Assembly (NCBI GenBank): GCA_023386265.1
Contig: JAEWKA010000001.1
Span: 186,001 to 250,000 of the forward strand
DNA: 64,000 nt
Source: Bacillota bacterium
GTDB lineage: Bacteria; Bacillota; Clostridia; Oscillospirales; Oscillospiraceae
Direction: 5' to 3'
Shown one piece after another: positions 7,303 to 15,816 of the stretch. The translations under genes and the position numbers were made by a program. The notes beneath the pieces are model-generated. The model saw nothing but the letters and a program-made list of their open reading frames with translations, made no database searches and was not told the DNA's origin. Position 1 is the stretch's first letter, and each line of letters opens with the position of its first letter.

Positions 7303-8520
7303 TTATGCCTGCTTATAGGTTTTGAGGAAATCGTCGAGTTTCTGCATCGACTCGTGCAGAACGTTTACCTCAGGCAGATATACTATTCTGAAGTGGTCGG
7401 GTTCCGGCCAATGGAAGCCGGTGCCGTGAACGAAGAGCACCTGCTTCTCGCGCAGAAAATCAAGAGCAAACTGTTCATCGCTCGTAATGTTGAAACGTTT
7501 GGCGTCGATTTTAGGGAAGATATAGAAGGCGGCCTGAGGTTTAACATAGCTGATGCTGTCGATTTTGTCCAGAGCCTCACAGATTGCCTTGCGCTGCTCG
7601 TATATCCTTCCGCCGGGCTGGAGCAGATAATCGGTCGCGTGAAGGTTATCGAGCGCGGGCTTAATCGTCTGCTGCGCGGGAACATTGGCGCACAGACGCA
7701 TGGAGGAAAGTGTGTTTAGACCCTCGATGTAGCTCTTAGCGCAGTCCTTGTTGCCCGAAAGACTCATCCAGCCGGCACGGTAGCCGCAGATGAGGTGCGA
7801 TTTTGAAAGACCGTTGAAGGTTACTACAAAAAGATCGGGAGCGAGCGCAGCGATGGAGGTGTGCGTTTTGCCGTCCATTACAAGCCTGTCATAAATCTCG
7901 TCCGAGAAAATTATCAGTCCGAACTCGCGGGCAAGGTCGACTATCTGCTGGAGAATATCGACGCCGTAGAGTGCACCCGTGGGGTTATTCGGGTTAATCA
8001 CCACGATGGCCTTGGTCTTCGGCGTGATTTTTTTCCTCATGTCCGCGATATCGGGCATCCAGCCGCTCTTTTCGTCGCACATATAATGCACGACGGTACC
8101 GCCGGCGAGAGACGAGGCACCGGTCCAGAGAGGATAATCGGGCGAGGGGATGAGGATTTCGTCGCCTGTGTCGAGCAGTGCCTGCATACACAGGGTAATG
8201 AGCTCAGAAACTCCGTTGCCCGTATAAATGTCGCCCACGCCGACGCCCTCGATGCCCTTTTTCTTGTTATATGCCGCGATAGCCTCGCGCGCAGAAAGCA
8301 GGCCCTTTGAGTCGCAGTAAGCCTCGGAAGCCACGAGGGTTGAGCTCATTGCGTTGAGAATGCAGTCCGGGGCCTCAAATTTGAAGGCGCCGGGATTTCC
8401 GATGTTGAGCTTCATTATCTTTGTGCCTTGCGCTTCCATTGCATTGGCGGCGTCGAGAACGGGGCCACGCACGTCGTAGGCAACATTGCTCAGCTTCTTT
8501 GATTTTGATATTTCTTTCAT
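7303..8520 (-). CDS. Alanine-type class I aminotransferase under Ala T-box control
   Basis: A 405-residue PLP-dependent fold type I aminotransferase. Motifs: NPNNPTG near residue 176 (N179), SDEIYDR (D207), the PLP lysine K240 in NGLSKSHL, and the phosphate/substrate arginine in GYRAGW. Overall it resembles the AlaA/AlaT alanine-glutamate aminotransferases, which make L-alanine from pyruvate and glutamate in the cytosol. The start is ATG 8520, placed after GGGAGG; a longer reading runs into the leader RNA. The leader is a T-box with an alanine (GCC) specifier, so the gene should be turned on when charged tRNA-Ala is scarce. That regulation is the best evidence for an alanine-forming role. It ends at a shared terminator. 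Confidence 0.9.
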   Translation of the reverse strand: MKEISKSKKLSNVAYDVRGPVLDAANAMEAQGTKIMKLNIGNPGAFKFEAPDCILNAMSSTLVASEAYCDSKGLLSAREAIAAYNKKKGIEGVGVGDIYTGNGVSELITLCMQALLDTGDEILIPSPDYPLWTGASSLAGGTVVHYMCDEKSGWMPDIADMRKKITPKTKAIVVINPNNPTGALYGVDILQQIVDLAREFGLIIFSDEIYDRLVMDGKTHTSIAALAPDLFVVTFNGLSKSHLICGYRAGWMSLSGNKDCAKSYIEGLNTLSSMRLCANVPAQQTIKPALDNLHATDYLLQPGGRIYEQRKAICEALDKIDSISYVKPQAAFYIFPKIDAKRFNITSDEQFALDFLREKQVLFVHGTGFHWPEPDHFRIVYLPEVNVLHESMQKLDDFLKTYKQA

Positions 8521-8532
8521 AGTCATCCTCCC

Positions 8533-8817
8533 ACAAAAAATAAACGCCCTAAGCATATTATTATGCTTAGGGCGAACTAATGTCCGTGTTACCACCTAAA
8601 TTCGGGAAGTACTCCCGCACTCATACGATACTTGAAAAACTTTCGAATACCGAGCTCCCTGTAACGGCGGAGACCCGTTGAAGCGTACTTGCATAATGCT
8701 TTCCGTCCACAGCTCAAAGGCGGCTTCGGCGCTCCGTTCATGAAGTCTCGCAGCTAACGGCTTCTCTCTGAATTTCGCTCGGCGCTTAATATTCCTTCTC
8801 ACAGCTTTTTGCTTATT
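8533..8817 (-). ncRNA. T-box riboswitch, alanine specifier
   Basis: The leader carries the T-box element AGGTGGTAACACGG (8597-8584), upstream stem-I sequence, and the alanine codon GCC (8724-8722) in the specifier position, ten bases before the TTTGAGC motif. A terminator stem with arms CGCCCTAAGCATA and its complement (8574-8545) followed by T-runs lies at the 3' end, and the TTAGG of the T-box can pair with CCTAA to form the antiterminator. The alanyl-tRNA synthetase leader in this window has the same GCC at the same distance. Uncharged tRNA-Ala should permit readthrough into the aminotransferase gene. Confidence 0.9.
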
Positions 8818-8823
8818 GCGCTT

Positions 8824-8852
8824 ATTATAACCAGAGATACCGCGCTTGTCAA
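8824..8852 (-). promoter_or_regulatory. Promoter of the T-box aminotransferase transcript
   Basis: TTGACA (8852-8847) and TATAAT (8829-8824) with a 17-base spacer, a perfect consensus promoter on the minus strand about 10 bases before the T-box leader. Confidence 0.9.
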
Positions 8853-8915
8853 CCGAAAAATTGTATAATATATTTCCAGAGTGTACGCCTGTGACGGACA
8901 AATTTTGGAAATATC

Positions 8916-9296
8916 TCAGCTTTTCTTCGAAAAGCGCTCAAAATTAACGATAAATCGTTCATGTGTTCCGAAGCCGACATCGCCGTTCACATCGTCGAAT
9001 GCGTTTACATTGAAGGTGATTTTTCTTCCGTCAATCTCTGTTATTTCACTTTCAACCCAGACCTTGTGTCCGATGGGCGTCGCCGCGGTGTGGAAAACAT
9101 CGACATGGACGCCGACGCTAACGTAGCCCTTGTCGAGCTGTGGAAGAACGCTGCTGTTGCAGGTGTCCTCGATGAGCGCAACCAAGAAGGGAGTCGCCAG
9201 AACGTCGAATTTAATAGAGTCCGAAATGGCGGAAACCACGTGCTTATCGGTTACTAGCATTTCCTTAGTAAATTTCTGTCCTACTTCGAGTGCCAT
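8916..9296 (-). CDS. FlK-like hotdog-fold thioesterase
   Basis: A 126-residue single hotdog-domain protein resembling the fluoroacetyl-CoA thioesterase FlK family. T35, E43 and H69 have the same spacing (8 and 34 residues) as the Thr-Glu-His catalytic set I recall for FlK, and a conserved GTHERF stretch is near residue 110. Most clostridial members do not act on fluoroacetate and are thought to hydrolyse some acyl-CoA; the natural substrate is unknown. The start at 9296 follows AGGAGG. It is the last gene of a minus-strand group with the radical SAM and YbaK-like genes (21-base gap), and lies just upstream of the aminotransferase promoter. Confidence 0.87.
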   Translation of the reverse strand: MALEVGQKFTKEMLVTDKHVVSAISDSIKFDVLATPFLVALIEDTCNSSVLPQLDKGYVSVGVHVDVFHTAATPIGHKVWVESEITEIDGRKITFNVNAFDDVNGDVGFGTHERFIVNFERFSKKS

Positions 9297-9317
9297 AATG
9301 CCGCCTCCTGATATAAA

Positions 9318-10199
9318 TTATATTCCGGTCAGGTCAAAATCCGGTATCAGCTCGCTCGTTGCCGACGAGAGCTCCTGAAAATACCCGTTTTCGATACCCG
9401 ACAGGGAAAGATAGCTCTGTGCTCTTTCATATTCTTCCTTTGTAAGCAATCTGTCAAGCTCTGGATATTTTTCTTTATCCGCAAGGGGAACAAACTGACT
9501 CATAAGGCTGAAAAGCACGGCGTTTTTCGGAAAGCACTCTGACACCCAATCAATAACGTCAAACGTGTCGTCAAGCCTGTCGGGTAAGATAAGATGCCTT
9601 ATCAGCACGCCGCTTTTTAGAAGCTCATCTTCATCCATGACGAAAGGACCCGTCTGGCGGTACATTTCAAGTATGGCTTTCTTCGCAACATTTGGATAAT
9701 CCTGCGAGCCAGAGTAGCGGTGGGCAGCATCACAGGAGCTGTATTTTAGGTCGGGAATATAGACCTGAACATAGCCTTCGAGCATTTTTAGCGTTTCGAT
9801 GCTCTCATAGCCGGAGGAATTCCAGACAACGGGTATCTTCGGCTTGGCAAGCTTCAGAGCTTCGACCACCTTAACCGCAAAATGCGTCGCGGTGACAAGA
9901 TTCAGATTGTGCACACCGCTCGCCTCAAGTTCCGAAAATATTTCAGCAAGCCGAGCAACGCTGACTTCTTTACCATGCCTTTCGGAGCTGATTTCGCGAT
10001 TCTGGCAGAAAACGCATTGCATGTTGCAGCCGGAGAAAAAAACCGTTCCGCTGCCGCAGGTTCCGCTTATGCAGGGCTCCTCGCCGAAATGAGCGGCAGC
10101 TCTCGCTACTAAGGGCAGGGCACCAAGACCGCAGAAGCCGCGCTCGCCGTTTTCACGGTCAGCGCCGCAGCTCTTTGGACAGAGAAAGCACTTAGTCAT
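9318..10199 (-). CDS. Radical SAM protein, PflA-like (COG1313 type)
   Basis: A 293-residue radical SAM enzyme. The cluster-binding motif CNMQCVFC (C58, C62, C65) is intact and is preceded by a cysteine-rich N terminus (CFLCPKSCG..GFCG), as in the uncharacterised pyruvate-formate-lyase-activase-like proteins of COG1313. The rest of the barrel is present (VWNSSGYES, PDLKY, RHLILP). The target is unknown; a glycyl-radical or other activating or modifying role is possible but not shown. The start is ATG 10199, which overlaps the stop of the YbaK gene by 4 bases (ATGA); an upstream in-frame start would run further into that gene. Cytosolic, oxygen-sensitive by family. Confidence 0.9.
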   Translation of the reverse strand: MTKCFLCPKSCGADRENGERGFCGLGALPLVARAAAHFGEEPCISGTCGSGTVFFSGCNMQCVFCQNREISSERHGKEVSVARLAEIFSELEASGVHNLNLVTATHFAVKVVEALKLAKPKIPVVWNSSGYESIETLKMLEGYVQVYIPDLKYSSCDAAHRYSGSQDYPNVAKKAILEMYRQTGPFVMDEDELLKSGVLIRHLILPDRLDDTFDVIDWVSECFPKNAVLFSLMSQFVPLADKEKYPELDRLLTKEEYERAQSYLSLSGIENGYFQELSSATSELIPDFDLTGI

Positions 10200-10675
10200 T
10201 CCTCGTTCTCCGGAATTTTGCAGACCTCCACCCATTCGAGAGCGGAGGAGTATTTATATAGCTCGTCGGGAGTCAGCTCGACCGCACTGCTGGAGCTGCC
10301 CACGGCTGGAAAAACAGTTTTAAAACGCAGGACAGACTCGTCGATATAGACGGGAACTCCGTCATTTATTCCAAAGGGGCAGACCCCTCCGACCGCATGA
10401 CCGATAAGCGTTTCAACTTCTTCCGGCGTGAGCATTTTCGCCTTCATGCCGAACTTTTCTTTGAATTTCTGATTGTTGATTCTCGCATCGCCTGCTGCTA
10501 CGATAAGAATTGCGCCGTCGCCGTTTTTGAACGACAGTGTTTTTGCGATTCGCGCAGGTTCAACGCCGAGAGCATCTGCCGCAAGCTCGACCGTCGCGCT
10601 CGACACAGTAAATTCCTGAACCCTGTCCTCAACCCCGTAGTTTCGCAGGTATTCGCGTGCTTTTTCTATGGACAC
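10196..10675 (-). CDS. YbaK/ProX-type aminoacyl-tRNA deacylase
   Basis: A 159-residue protein of the YbaK/aminoacyl-tRNA editing fold, which hydrolyses mischarged tRNA (for example Cys- or Ala-tRNA-Pro) in trans. The family pattern is clear: residues about 40-60 (ARIAKTLSFKNGDGAILIV), the NNQKFKEKFG stretch with its lysine, and the glycine loop GHAVGGVCPFG near residue 91. Start codon GTG at 10675. The radical SAM gene overlaps its 3' end by 4 bases, so the two are translationally coupled. tRNA specificity cannot be assigned. It is divergent from argG, with which it shares a 223-base region. Confidence 0.92.
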   Translation of the reverse strand: MSIEKAREYLRNYGVEDRVQEFTVSSATVELAADALGVEPARIAKTLSFKNGDGAILIVAAGDARINNQKFKEKFGMKAKMLTPEEVETLIGHAVGGVCPFGINDGVPVYIDESVLRFKTVFPAVGSSSSAVELTPDELYKYSSALEWVEVCKIPENEE

Positions 10676-10742
10676 GTTGTATCTCTTCTTTCCACTTTAA
10701 AAAATATATGCGTATACATTAGCATGTTTTATCCGCAAATGC

Positions 10743-10862
10743 AATTATTCATTAATATTCGTGTTAAATTCACTTCTCATCGATATTTATAAATAATATT
10801 CAGAATAAAGCGGATATTGTTGCATTATTACTATTGATATTTTAATTAGCTGATGATATAAT
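10743..10862 (+). promoter_or_regulatory. argG promoter with ARG-box-like sites
   Basis: TTGATA (10834-10839), a 17-base spacer and TATAAT (10857-10862) form the promoter. Upstream, two AT-rich stretches near 10743-10760 and 10787-10803 (TATAAATAATATTCA) resemble ArgR/AhrC operators (TGAATWWTTATTCA). TGCATTAT (10821-10828) and ATAATGCA (10858-10865) form a further inverted repeat around the promoter. The promoter is well supported; the ArgR sites are tentative. Confidence 0.6.
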
Positions 10863-10898
10863 GCAGTTAAGCTGAATAAATATCCGGAGGAATTCATA

Positions 10899-12113
10899 AT
10901 GAGTGAAATTAAAAAATGCGTGCTTGCCTATTCGGGCGGGCTTGATACATCGATAATCATCCCTTGGCTTAAGGAAAACTACGGCTGCGAGGTCATAGCT
11001 GTTTCCGGAAACGTCGGTCAGACCGACGAGCTTGAAGGACTTGAGGAAAAGGCTCTCAAAACGGGCGCGAGCAAGCTCTACATTCTCGACCTGATCGACG
11101 ACTACGCCGAAAACTACATTGTTCCAACCATGAAGGCCGGAGCTAAATACGAGACCTATCTGCTTGGCACTTCAACCGCGCGCCCCTGCATTGCAAAGGG
11201 ACTCGTCGAGATTGCTCTTAAAGAGGGTGCGGACGCGATTTGCCACGGCTGCACCGGCAAGGGCAACGATCAGGTGCGTTTTGAACTCGCTGTCAAGGCG
11301 CTGGCTCCTCAGATGAAGATTATCGCTCCGTGGAGGGAATGGAGCATCCAGAGCCGTGAAGAGGAGATTGACTACGCTGAGGCGCATAACATTCCTCTAA
11401 AGATTAACCGTGAGACGAATTATTCCAAGGACAAGAATATGTGGCATCTGAGCCATGAGGGACTTGACCTTGAAGACCCCGCGAACGAGCCGCTTTATAA
11501 TAAGCCCGGCTTTCTCGAAATGGGAGTTTCGCCCGAAATGGCTCCCGACAAGCCGACTTATGTTGAGCTTGAGTTCATTAAAGGCACACCCGTCGCTCTC
11601 GACGGAGTAAAGATGAAGGTTTCGGATATTATCTGGAAGCTCAATAAAATTGGCGGCGAAAACGGCATAGGCCTTATCGACATCGTTGAAAACAGGCTTG
11701 TCGGTATGAAGTGCCGCGGCGTATATGAGACTCCGGGCGGCACCATTCTCTACTACGCTCATCAGGTGCTCGAAACGCTCTGCCTCGACAAGGCGACGGC
11801 GCACCTCAAGGAGCAGCTTTCCGTCACATACGCGGAGCTCGTTTATAACGGTCAGTGGTTCACACCGCTCAAAAAAGCGCTTGACGCTTTTGTCGATGTG
11901 ACGCAGGAGAACGTAACCGGAGTCGTCAAACTGAAGCTCTACAAGGGCAATATGATTAATTCCTCCGTCACTTCACCGTATTCGCTTTATTCCGAAGACA
12001 TAGCGACTTTCGGCGCAAGCGATTATAACCAAAAGGACGCGGAAGGCTTCATAAACCTATACGGTCTGCCCATTAAGGTTAAGGCAATGATGGAGCAGGG
12101 ACTTCTAAATTAA
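10899..12113 (+). CDS. argG: Argininosuccinate synthase
   Basis: A 404-residue full-length enzyme joining citrulline and aspartate with ATP to give argininosuccinate, the penultimate step of arginine synthesis in the cytosol. The N-type PP-loop AYSGGLDTS is at residues 9-17, and GNVGQ, a TSTARPCIAK stretch, HGCTGKGNDQVRFE and the C-terminal NSSVTSPYSLY segment are all in place. The ATG follows GGAGG. The gene is monocistronic: it has its own promoter, possibly under ArgR, and a strong terminator; argH is not in the window. Confidence 0.98.
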   Translation: MSEIKKCVLAYSGGLDTSIIIPWLKENYGCEVIAVSGNVGQTDELEGLEEKALKTGASKLYILDLIDDYAENYIVPTMKAGAKYETYLLGTSTARPCIAKGLVEIALKEGADAICHGCTGKGNDQVRFELAVKALAPQMKIIAPWREWSIQSREEEIDYAEAHNIPLKINRETNYSKDKNMWHLSHEGLDLEDPANEPLYNKPGFLEMGVSPEMAPDKPTYVELEFIKGTPVALDGVKMKVSDIIWKLNKIGGENGIGLIDIVENRLVGMKCRGVYETPGGTILYYAHQVLETLCLDKATAHLKEQLSVTYAELVYNGQWFTPLKKALDAFVDVTQENVTGVVKLKLYKGNMINSSVTSPYSLYSEDIATFGASDYNQKDAEGFINLYGLPIKVKAMMEQGLLN

Positions 12114-12119
12114 ATTCCA

Positions 12120-12160
12120 AAAAGTTAAGCGGCAGACATTGCGTCTGCCGCTTAACTTTT
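12120..12160 (+). terminator. Rho-independent terminator after argG
   Basis: An 18-bp perfect stem (12120-12137 and 12143-12160) with loop ATTGC; it contains GCGGCAGAC/GTCTGCCGC and ends in TTTT. Confidence 0.92.
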
Positions 12161-12161
12161 G

Positions 12162-12190
12162 TTGACATTCTATTTTCGACGATGTATGAT
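12162..12190 (+). promoter_or_regulatory. Promoter of the phosphofructokinase gene
   Basis: TTGACA (12162-12167), a 17-base spacer and TATGAT (12185-12190), directly after the argG terminator. Confidence 0.82.
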
Positions 12191-12232
12191 ACATTTGTAA
12201 TATGTGGCACAAACATACGGGGAGATGAAGGA

Positions 12233-13318
12233 ATGAAACGCAGTACAAAAATAGGTATCGTAACTAGCGGCGGCGACTGTCAGGGTTTGAACGCGGCTAT
12301 TCGAGGCGTTGGAAAAGCACTCTTTCAGCACATAGACAATGTTGAAATTTTCGGAATGTATGACGGCTACCGCGGACTTATCGAGGGTGACTACAAATAT
12401 ATGGAGGCAAAGGACTTCTCCGGCATACTGACTCAAGGAGGAACGATACTCGGAACCTCCCGCCAGAAGTTTATACCGGGAAAGGCCATTGTGGACGACG
12501 CCGGCAACGACACTATGCCCGCGATGCTGGACACCTACAATCGCCTCAATTTGGACTGCCTTGTCGTCATGGGCGGCAACGGAACCCAGAAAAGCGCGAA
12601 GCTCCTTATGGATGCGGGCATGAACATTGTTACGCTGCCGAAGACCATTGATAACGATATCTGGGGAACGGACACGACCTTCGGTTTCCAGAGCGCAGTT
12701 GATATTGCCGCGAACGTAATAGACTATATACATTCGACAGCGAGCTCCCACAGCCGTATTTTTGTAGTCGAACTGATGGGCCGAGACGCGGGTTGGCTCA
12801 CGCTGAACGCGGGAATGGCGAGTGGCGCTGATGTCGTGCTGATTCCCGAGATTCCCTACGACATAAATAAAGTAGCAGAAAGCATTGAATACCGCAGAAA
12901 ACGCGGGCGCAATTATTCGATAATCGCGGTTGCCGAGGGCGCCGTTTCGGTCAACGACGCGGTTCTGACTGAGGATGAGCGGCGCGCCGTCAAGGACGCA
13001 ATGAAGCACTCCACAATTTCATATAGCATCGCAAGCGAGCTTGAGAGCATGACAGGACAGGAAGCTCGCGTTACCGTGCCCGGGCACTACCAGAGGGGTG
13101 GTCCTCCGTGCCCCTATGACCGCGTGCTGGCGACTCAGTTCGGTACCGCTGCTGCGAGGCTAATCGTGGAAAAGAAATACGGTTATATGGTCGGTATTCA
13201 GGGCGGAGAAATAGTTTCCGTTCCGCTCGTGGATTCCGCGAGCAGGACAAAGTTTCTGCCGACGGACCACCCGCTGATTCAAACGGCAAGAGATATCGGC
13301 ATCTTCTTTGGGGACTGA
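12233..13318 (+). CDS. pfkA: 6-phosphofructokinase
   Basis: A 361-residue phosphofructokinase of glycolysis (fructose 6-phosphate to fructose 1,6-bisphosphate). Motifs: SGGDCQGLNAAIRG near the N terminus, MGGNGTQKSA, PKTIDNDIWGTD, the catalytic-site GRDAGW and the sugar-binding PGHYQRGG. The Gly in GGNGT (where PPi enzymes usually have Asp) suggests ATP as donor, whereas the Lys in PKTIDND is seen in the PPi-type and mixed clade, so donor choice is not certain. The start is ATG 12233, with AAGGA just upstream; the ORF could be read from 12182 but that ATG lies in the -10 element. Monocistronic. Confidence 0.94.
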   Translation: MKRSTKIGIVTSGGDCQGLNAAIRGVGKALFQHIDNVEIFGMYDGYRGLIEGDYKYMEAKDFSGILTQGGTILGTSRQKFIPGKAIVDDAGNDTMPAMLDTYNRLNLDCLVVMGGNGTQKSAKLLMDAGMNIVTLPKTIDNDIWGTDTTFGFQSAVDIAANVIDYIHSTASSHSRIFVVELMGRDAGWLTLNAGMASGADVVLIPEIPYDINKVAESIEYRRKRGRNYSIIAVAEGAVSVNDAVLTEDERRAVKDAMKHSTISYSIASELESMTGQEARVTVPGHYQRGGPPCPYDRVLATQFGTAAARLIVEKKYGYMVGIQGGEIVSVPLVDSASRTKFLPTDHPLIQTARDIGIFFGD

Positions 13319-13332
13319 AACAAAGTGTTTTT

Positions 13333-13366
13333 AAAAGTGGCAGGCACTTAGCCTGTCACTTTTTTA
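13333..13366 (+). terminator. Rho-independent terminator after pfkA
   Basis: AAAAGTGGCAGGC (13333-13345) pairs with GCCTGTCACTTTT (from 13351, one G-U) around ACTTA, followed by a T-run. Confidence 0.88.
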
Positions 13367-13373
13367 TTTTCAA

Positions 13374-13402
13374 TTGATTCTCTTGCTGCTCTATGTTATA
13401 CT
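13374..13402 (+). promoter_or_regulatory. Promoter of the HD-domain hydrolase gene
   Basis: TTGATT (13374-13379), a 17-base spacer and TATACT (13397-13402), starting just after the pfkA terminator and 38 bases before the start codon. Confidence 0.65.
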
Positions 13403-13440
13403 CTTTTGATATATAATTATGCTTTCCGGAGGGATAAGAT

Positions 13441-14025
13441 ATGACAGAGCTGAATAAAAAGCAGGCTTGGGAGCTGCTCAAGGAATACAATAAGGACCCT
13501 TTCCATCTGAAGCACTCACAGACTGTTGCACTCTGCATGCGCTATTTTGCGGAGACGGAGGGCTATGCGGACGAGGCGAATTTCTGGGAAATCGTCGGTA
13601 TGCTCCACGATCTAGATTTTGAGCTTTATCCCGAAGAGCACTGCGTTAAGGTACAGGAAATCATGCGCGAAAAGGGACTGGACGAGAAAATCATCCACGC
13701 TGTTGCAAGCCACGGCTATGGTATCTGCGTCGATATAGTTCCGGAGTATCACATGGAAAAGATTCTTTTTGCGTCGGACGAGCTGACAGGGCTCATCGGA
13801 GCTGCCGCGCTCATGCGCCCCTCCAAGAGTACGCAGGACATGGAGCTCTCTTCGCTAAAAAAGAAATTCAAGGACAAAAAGTTTGCCGCCGGTTGCAGCC
13901 GTGAGGTAATCGAAAGGGGAGCGGAACTGCTCGGCTGGGAGCTTGAAACGCTGCTTTCGAAGACTCTTGACGCAATGCGCGCCTGCGAGGAAAAGGCGAA
14001 CGACGAAAGCTATTATGAAAAATAG
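13441..14025 (+). CDS. HD-superfamily metal-dependent phosphohydrolase
   Basis: A 194-residue HD-domain protein. The metal ligands are laid out as H25, H56-D57 (in MLHDLDFE), H91 (SHGYG) and D113 (SDELTG), with the region around residues 113-133 (ELTGLIGAAALMRPS) matching a group of clostridial HD hydrolases. The substrate is unknown: family members act on nucleotides or other phosphoesters. The ATG is preceded by GGAGGG. The MATE exporter gene starts 26 bases after its stop, so the two are probably co-transcribed. Confidence 0.9.
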   Translation: MTELNKKQAWELLKEYNKDPFHLKHSQTVALCMRYFAETEGYADEANFWEIVGMLHDLDFELYPEEHCVKVQEIMREKGLDEKIIHAVASHGYGICVDIVPEYHMEKILFASDELTGLIGAAALMRPSKSTQDMELSSLKKKFKDKKFAAGCSREVIERGAELLGWELETLLSKTLDAMRACEEKANDESYYEK

Positions 14026-14051
14026 AAGCTAAGGCTTCTCAAGGAGTTTAT

Positions 14052-15404
14052 ATGCCAACCGGCAAAGACACAATTCTGCAAGGGAGAATATTTTCGCCGC
14101 TTTTAAAATTTGCAATACCACTCATGCTGACAATACTGCTGCAGGCTCTATACGGAGCAGTTGACCTCATCGTTGTCGGAAAATTCGGCGATACGGCGAG
14201 CGTTTCCGCTGTTGCGAACGGCAGTCAAATAATGCAGTCCATCATAGAAGTGATAATCGGACTTTCAATGGGCGTAACGGTGCTGATAGGTCGTTTCGTA
14301 GGTGCGAAGGACGATGAAAGCGCTGCCGAAACAGTCGGCGGAGCGATTAAGCTGTTCTTGATCGTGGGATTAGCCATTTCGGTCATTATGGCAGTGCTTG
14401 CGCCGCAAATCGTTGTTCTGATGAAGGTTCCTACCGAAGCGGCTGAAAAAACGGTCCAGTATGTCCGCATTTGCGGCTCGGGACTGATTTTTATAACGGC
14501 ATACAACGTGGTCAGCGCACTGTTTCGCGGCTTGGGAGATTCGAAATCCCCGCTTTTATTCATTTCAATCGCATGCGTGACCAATATAATCGGAGATCTC
14601 TTGCTTTGCGGGGTATTCAAACTCGACGCTACTGGTGCAGCTATCGCAACAGTTTTTGCGCAGGCTGTGAGCGTTGCGTTCTCAATTTATAAAATCAGAA
14701 AAGACAGACTTCCGTTCGAAATTACAAAAAAGAAGTTGCTCAGTTCAAAAGGTGCATCGCTTCGAATACTTAAAATAGGCGGACCTGTGGCCTTGCAGGA
14801 CTTCTGCATCAGCTTTTCGTTTCTGATTATTATCGCAATAATGAATTCGCTCGGACTTGTTGCCTCGGCAAGCATCGGAATTTCGGAAAAGCTGTTCGTC
14901 TTCCTTGCACTTGTGCCTATCTCGTTTATGTATGCGCTTTCCGCCTTTGTCGCTCAGAACGTCGGTGCTAAGCAGGAGGATAGAGCAATCAAGGGACTTG
15001 GCGCGGGAATGATAGCGTCCTTTGCTTTTGGCATCGTTACGTTTTCGATTACCTTCTTCGCGGGAGATGTTCTCGCAGGCTTTTTTGAAAACGACCCGAT
15101 TGTCATTGCTGCCGCACAGAACTATATGCGCGGCACCTCGGCTGAATTTTTGCTTGTTCCCTTCGTGTTTTGCTTTCTAGGCTATTTTAATGGGATTGGA
15201 AAAACGAACTTCGTGCTAATTCAGGGATTGCTGTCCTCGTTTGCCGTGAGGATACCCATTTCATATTACCTAAGCCGACTTCCGAACACGGACCTTTTCA
15301 CGATTGGTCTTGCCGTTCCGATTTCAACTTTATCGAGCATTTTGATCTGCGCCGCTTACTACATTTTTGTTCGTAAAAAGCGGCTGGCAATGCATGAGCT
15401 TTAA
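14052..15404 (+). CDS. MATE family efflux transporter
   Basis: A 450-residue polytopic membrane protein with 12 predicted transmembrane segments in two homologous halves, of the NorM/DinF-like MATE family: Na+ or H+ coupled export of cationic drugs or metabolites from the cytosol. The family pattern is clear at the N terminus (PLMLTILLQALYGAVDLIVV, GQIM-type loop) and in the second half (GGPVALQDF near residue 245). The length is standard. It follows the HD hydrolase gene by 26 bases with AAGGAG before the ATG and ends at a terminator. The substrate is unknown. Confidence 0.93.
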   Translation: MPTGKDTILQGRIFSPLLKFAIPLMLTILLQALYGAVDLIVVGKFGDTASVSAVANGSQIMQSIIEVIIGLSMGVTVLIGRFVGAKDDESAAETVGGAIKLFLIVGLAISVIMAVLAPQIVVLMKVPTEAAEKTVQYVRICGSGLIFITAYNVVSALFRGLGDSKSPLLFISIACVTNIIGDLLLCGVFKLDATGAAIATVFAQAVSVAFSIYKIRKDRLPFEITKKKLLSSKGASLRILKIGGPVALQDFCISFSFLIIIAIMNSLGLVASASIGISEKLFVFLALVPISFMYALSAFVAQNVGAKQEDRAIKGLGAGMIASFAFGIVTFSITFFAGDVLAGFFENDPIVIAAAQNYMRGTSAEFLLVPFVFCFLGYFNGIGKTNFVLIQGLLSSFAVRIPISYYLSRLPNTDLFTIGLAVPISTLSSILICAAYYIFVRKKRLAMHEL

Positions 15405-15440
15405 ACGCAGAGTCAGGAAACAGCGCTCTGCGTTTTTCCG
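15403..15440 (+). terminator. Rho-independent terminator after the MATE gene
   Basis: AAACGCAGAG (15403-15412) and CTCTGCGTTT (15426-15435) with a 13-base loop and a T-run. The stem starts within the stop codon. Confidence 0.85.
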
Positions 15441-15495
15441 TAGGAATCAGGGTAAAATGTATAGGTAAAGGGCAGTTTCACTCACAAACAGGATG

Positions 15496-15524
15496 TTGAC
15501 AAGCACTCTCAAAACTGATAAAAT
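15496..15524 (+). promoter_or_regulatory. alaS promoter
   Basis: TTGACA (15496-15501), a 17-base spacer and TAAAAT (15519-15524), immediately upstream of the T-box leader. Confidence 0.85.
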
Positions 15525-15530
15525 TTATCA

Positions 15531-15767
15531 GTCATATTGTAATAATCGCTATGAAAAAGTCAGCGTAAAGCAGCCGTGCAAAGCGAGGGAGAACGGTGAA
15601 AGCTCCTCACAGGCACTTTTCGCAGCCACTTTTGAGCGACCCGCGAGAGCGGGCGGTCTGTCCCCGATAAAAGACAGCATAAGATACTCCGATTTTGGGG
15701 TAAATTAGGGTGGTACCGCGAAGTCATGCTTTCGCCCCTAAATCATAGGGGACGAGAGCATTTTTTT
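15531..15767 (+). ncRNA. T-box riboswitch of alaS (alanine specifier)
   Basis: The T-box element AGGGTGGTACCGCG is at 15707-15720. A specifier GCC (15625-15627) lies ten bases before TTTTGAGC; the codon just before it (GCA) also reads alanine, so the assignment to tRNA-Ala is safe. The terminator hairpin uses ATGCTTTCGCCCCTA (15726-15740) and its near complement (15746-15761), followed by a T-run. Uncharged tRNA-Ala should stabilise the antiterminator and allow alaS expression. Confidence 0.95.
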
Positions 15768-15816
15768 ATAGAGATTTATATTTAGCATAGAGCAATATTT
15801 GGAGGAAAACAAGAGT

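Noticed and set aside
8596..8901. Minus-strand open frame of 101 codons before the aminotransferase
   Set aside because: It lies over the T-box leader and its promoter, which account for the sequence.
15493..15708. Plus-strand open frame of 71 codons before alaS
   Set aside because: It coincides with the alaS promoter and T-box leader.
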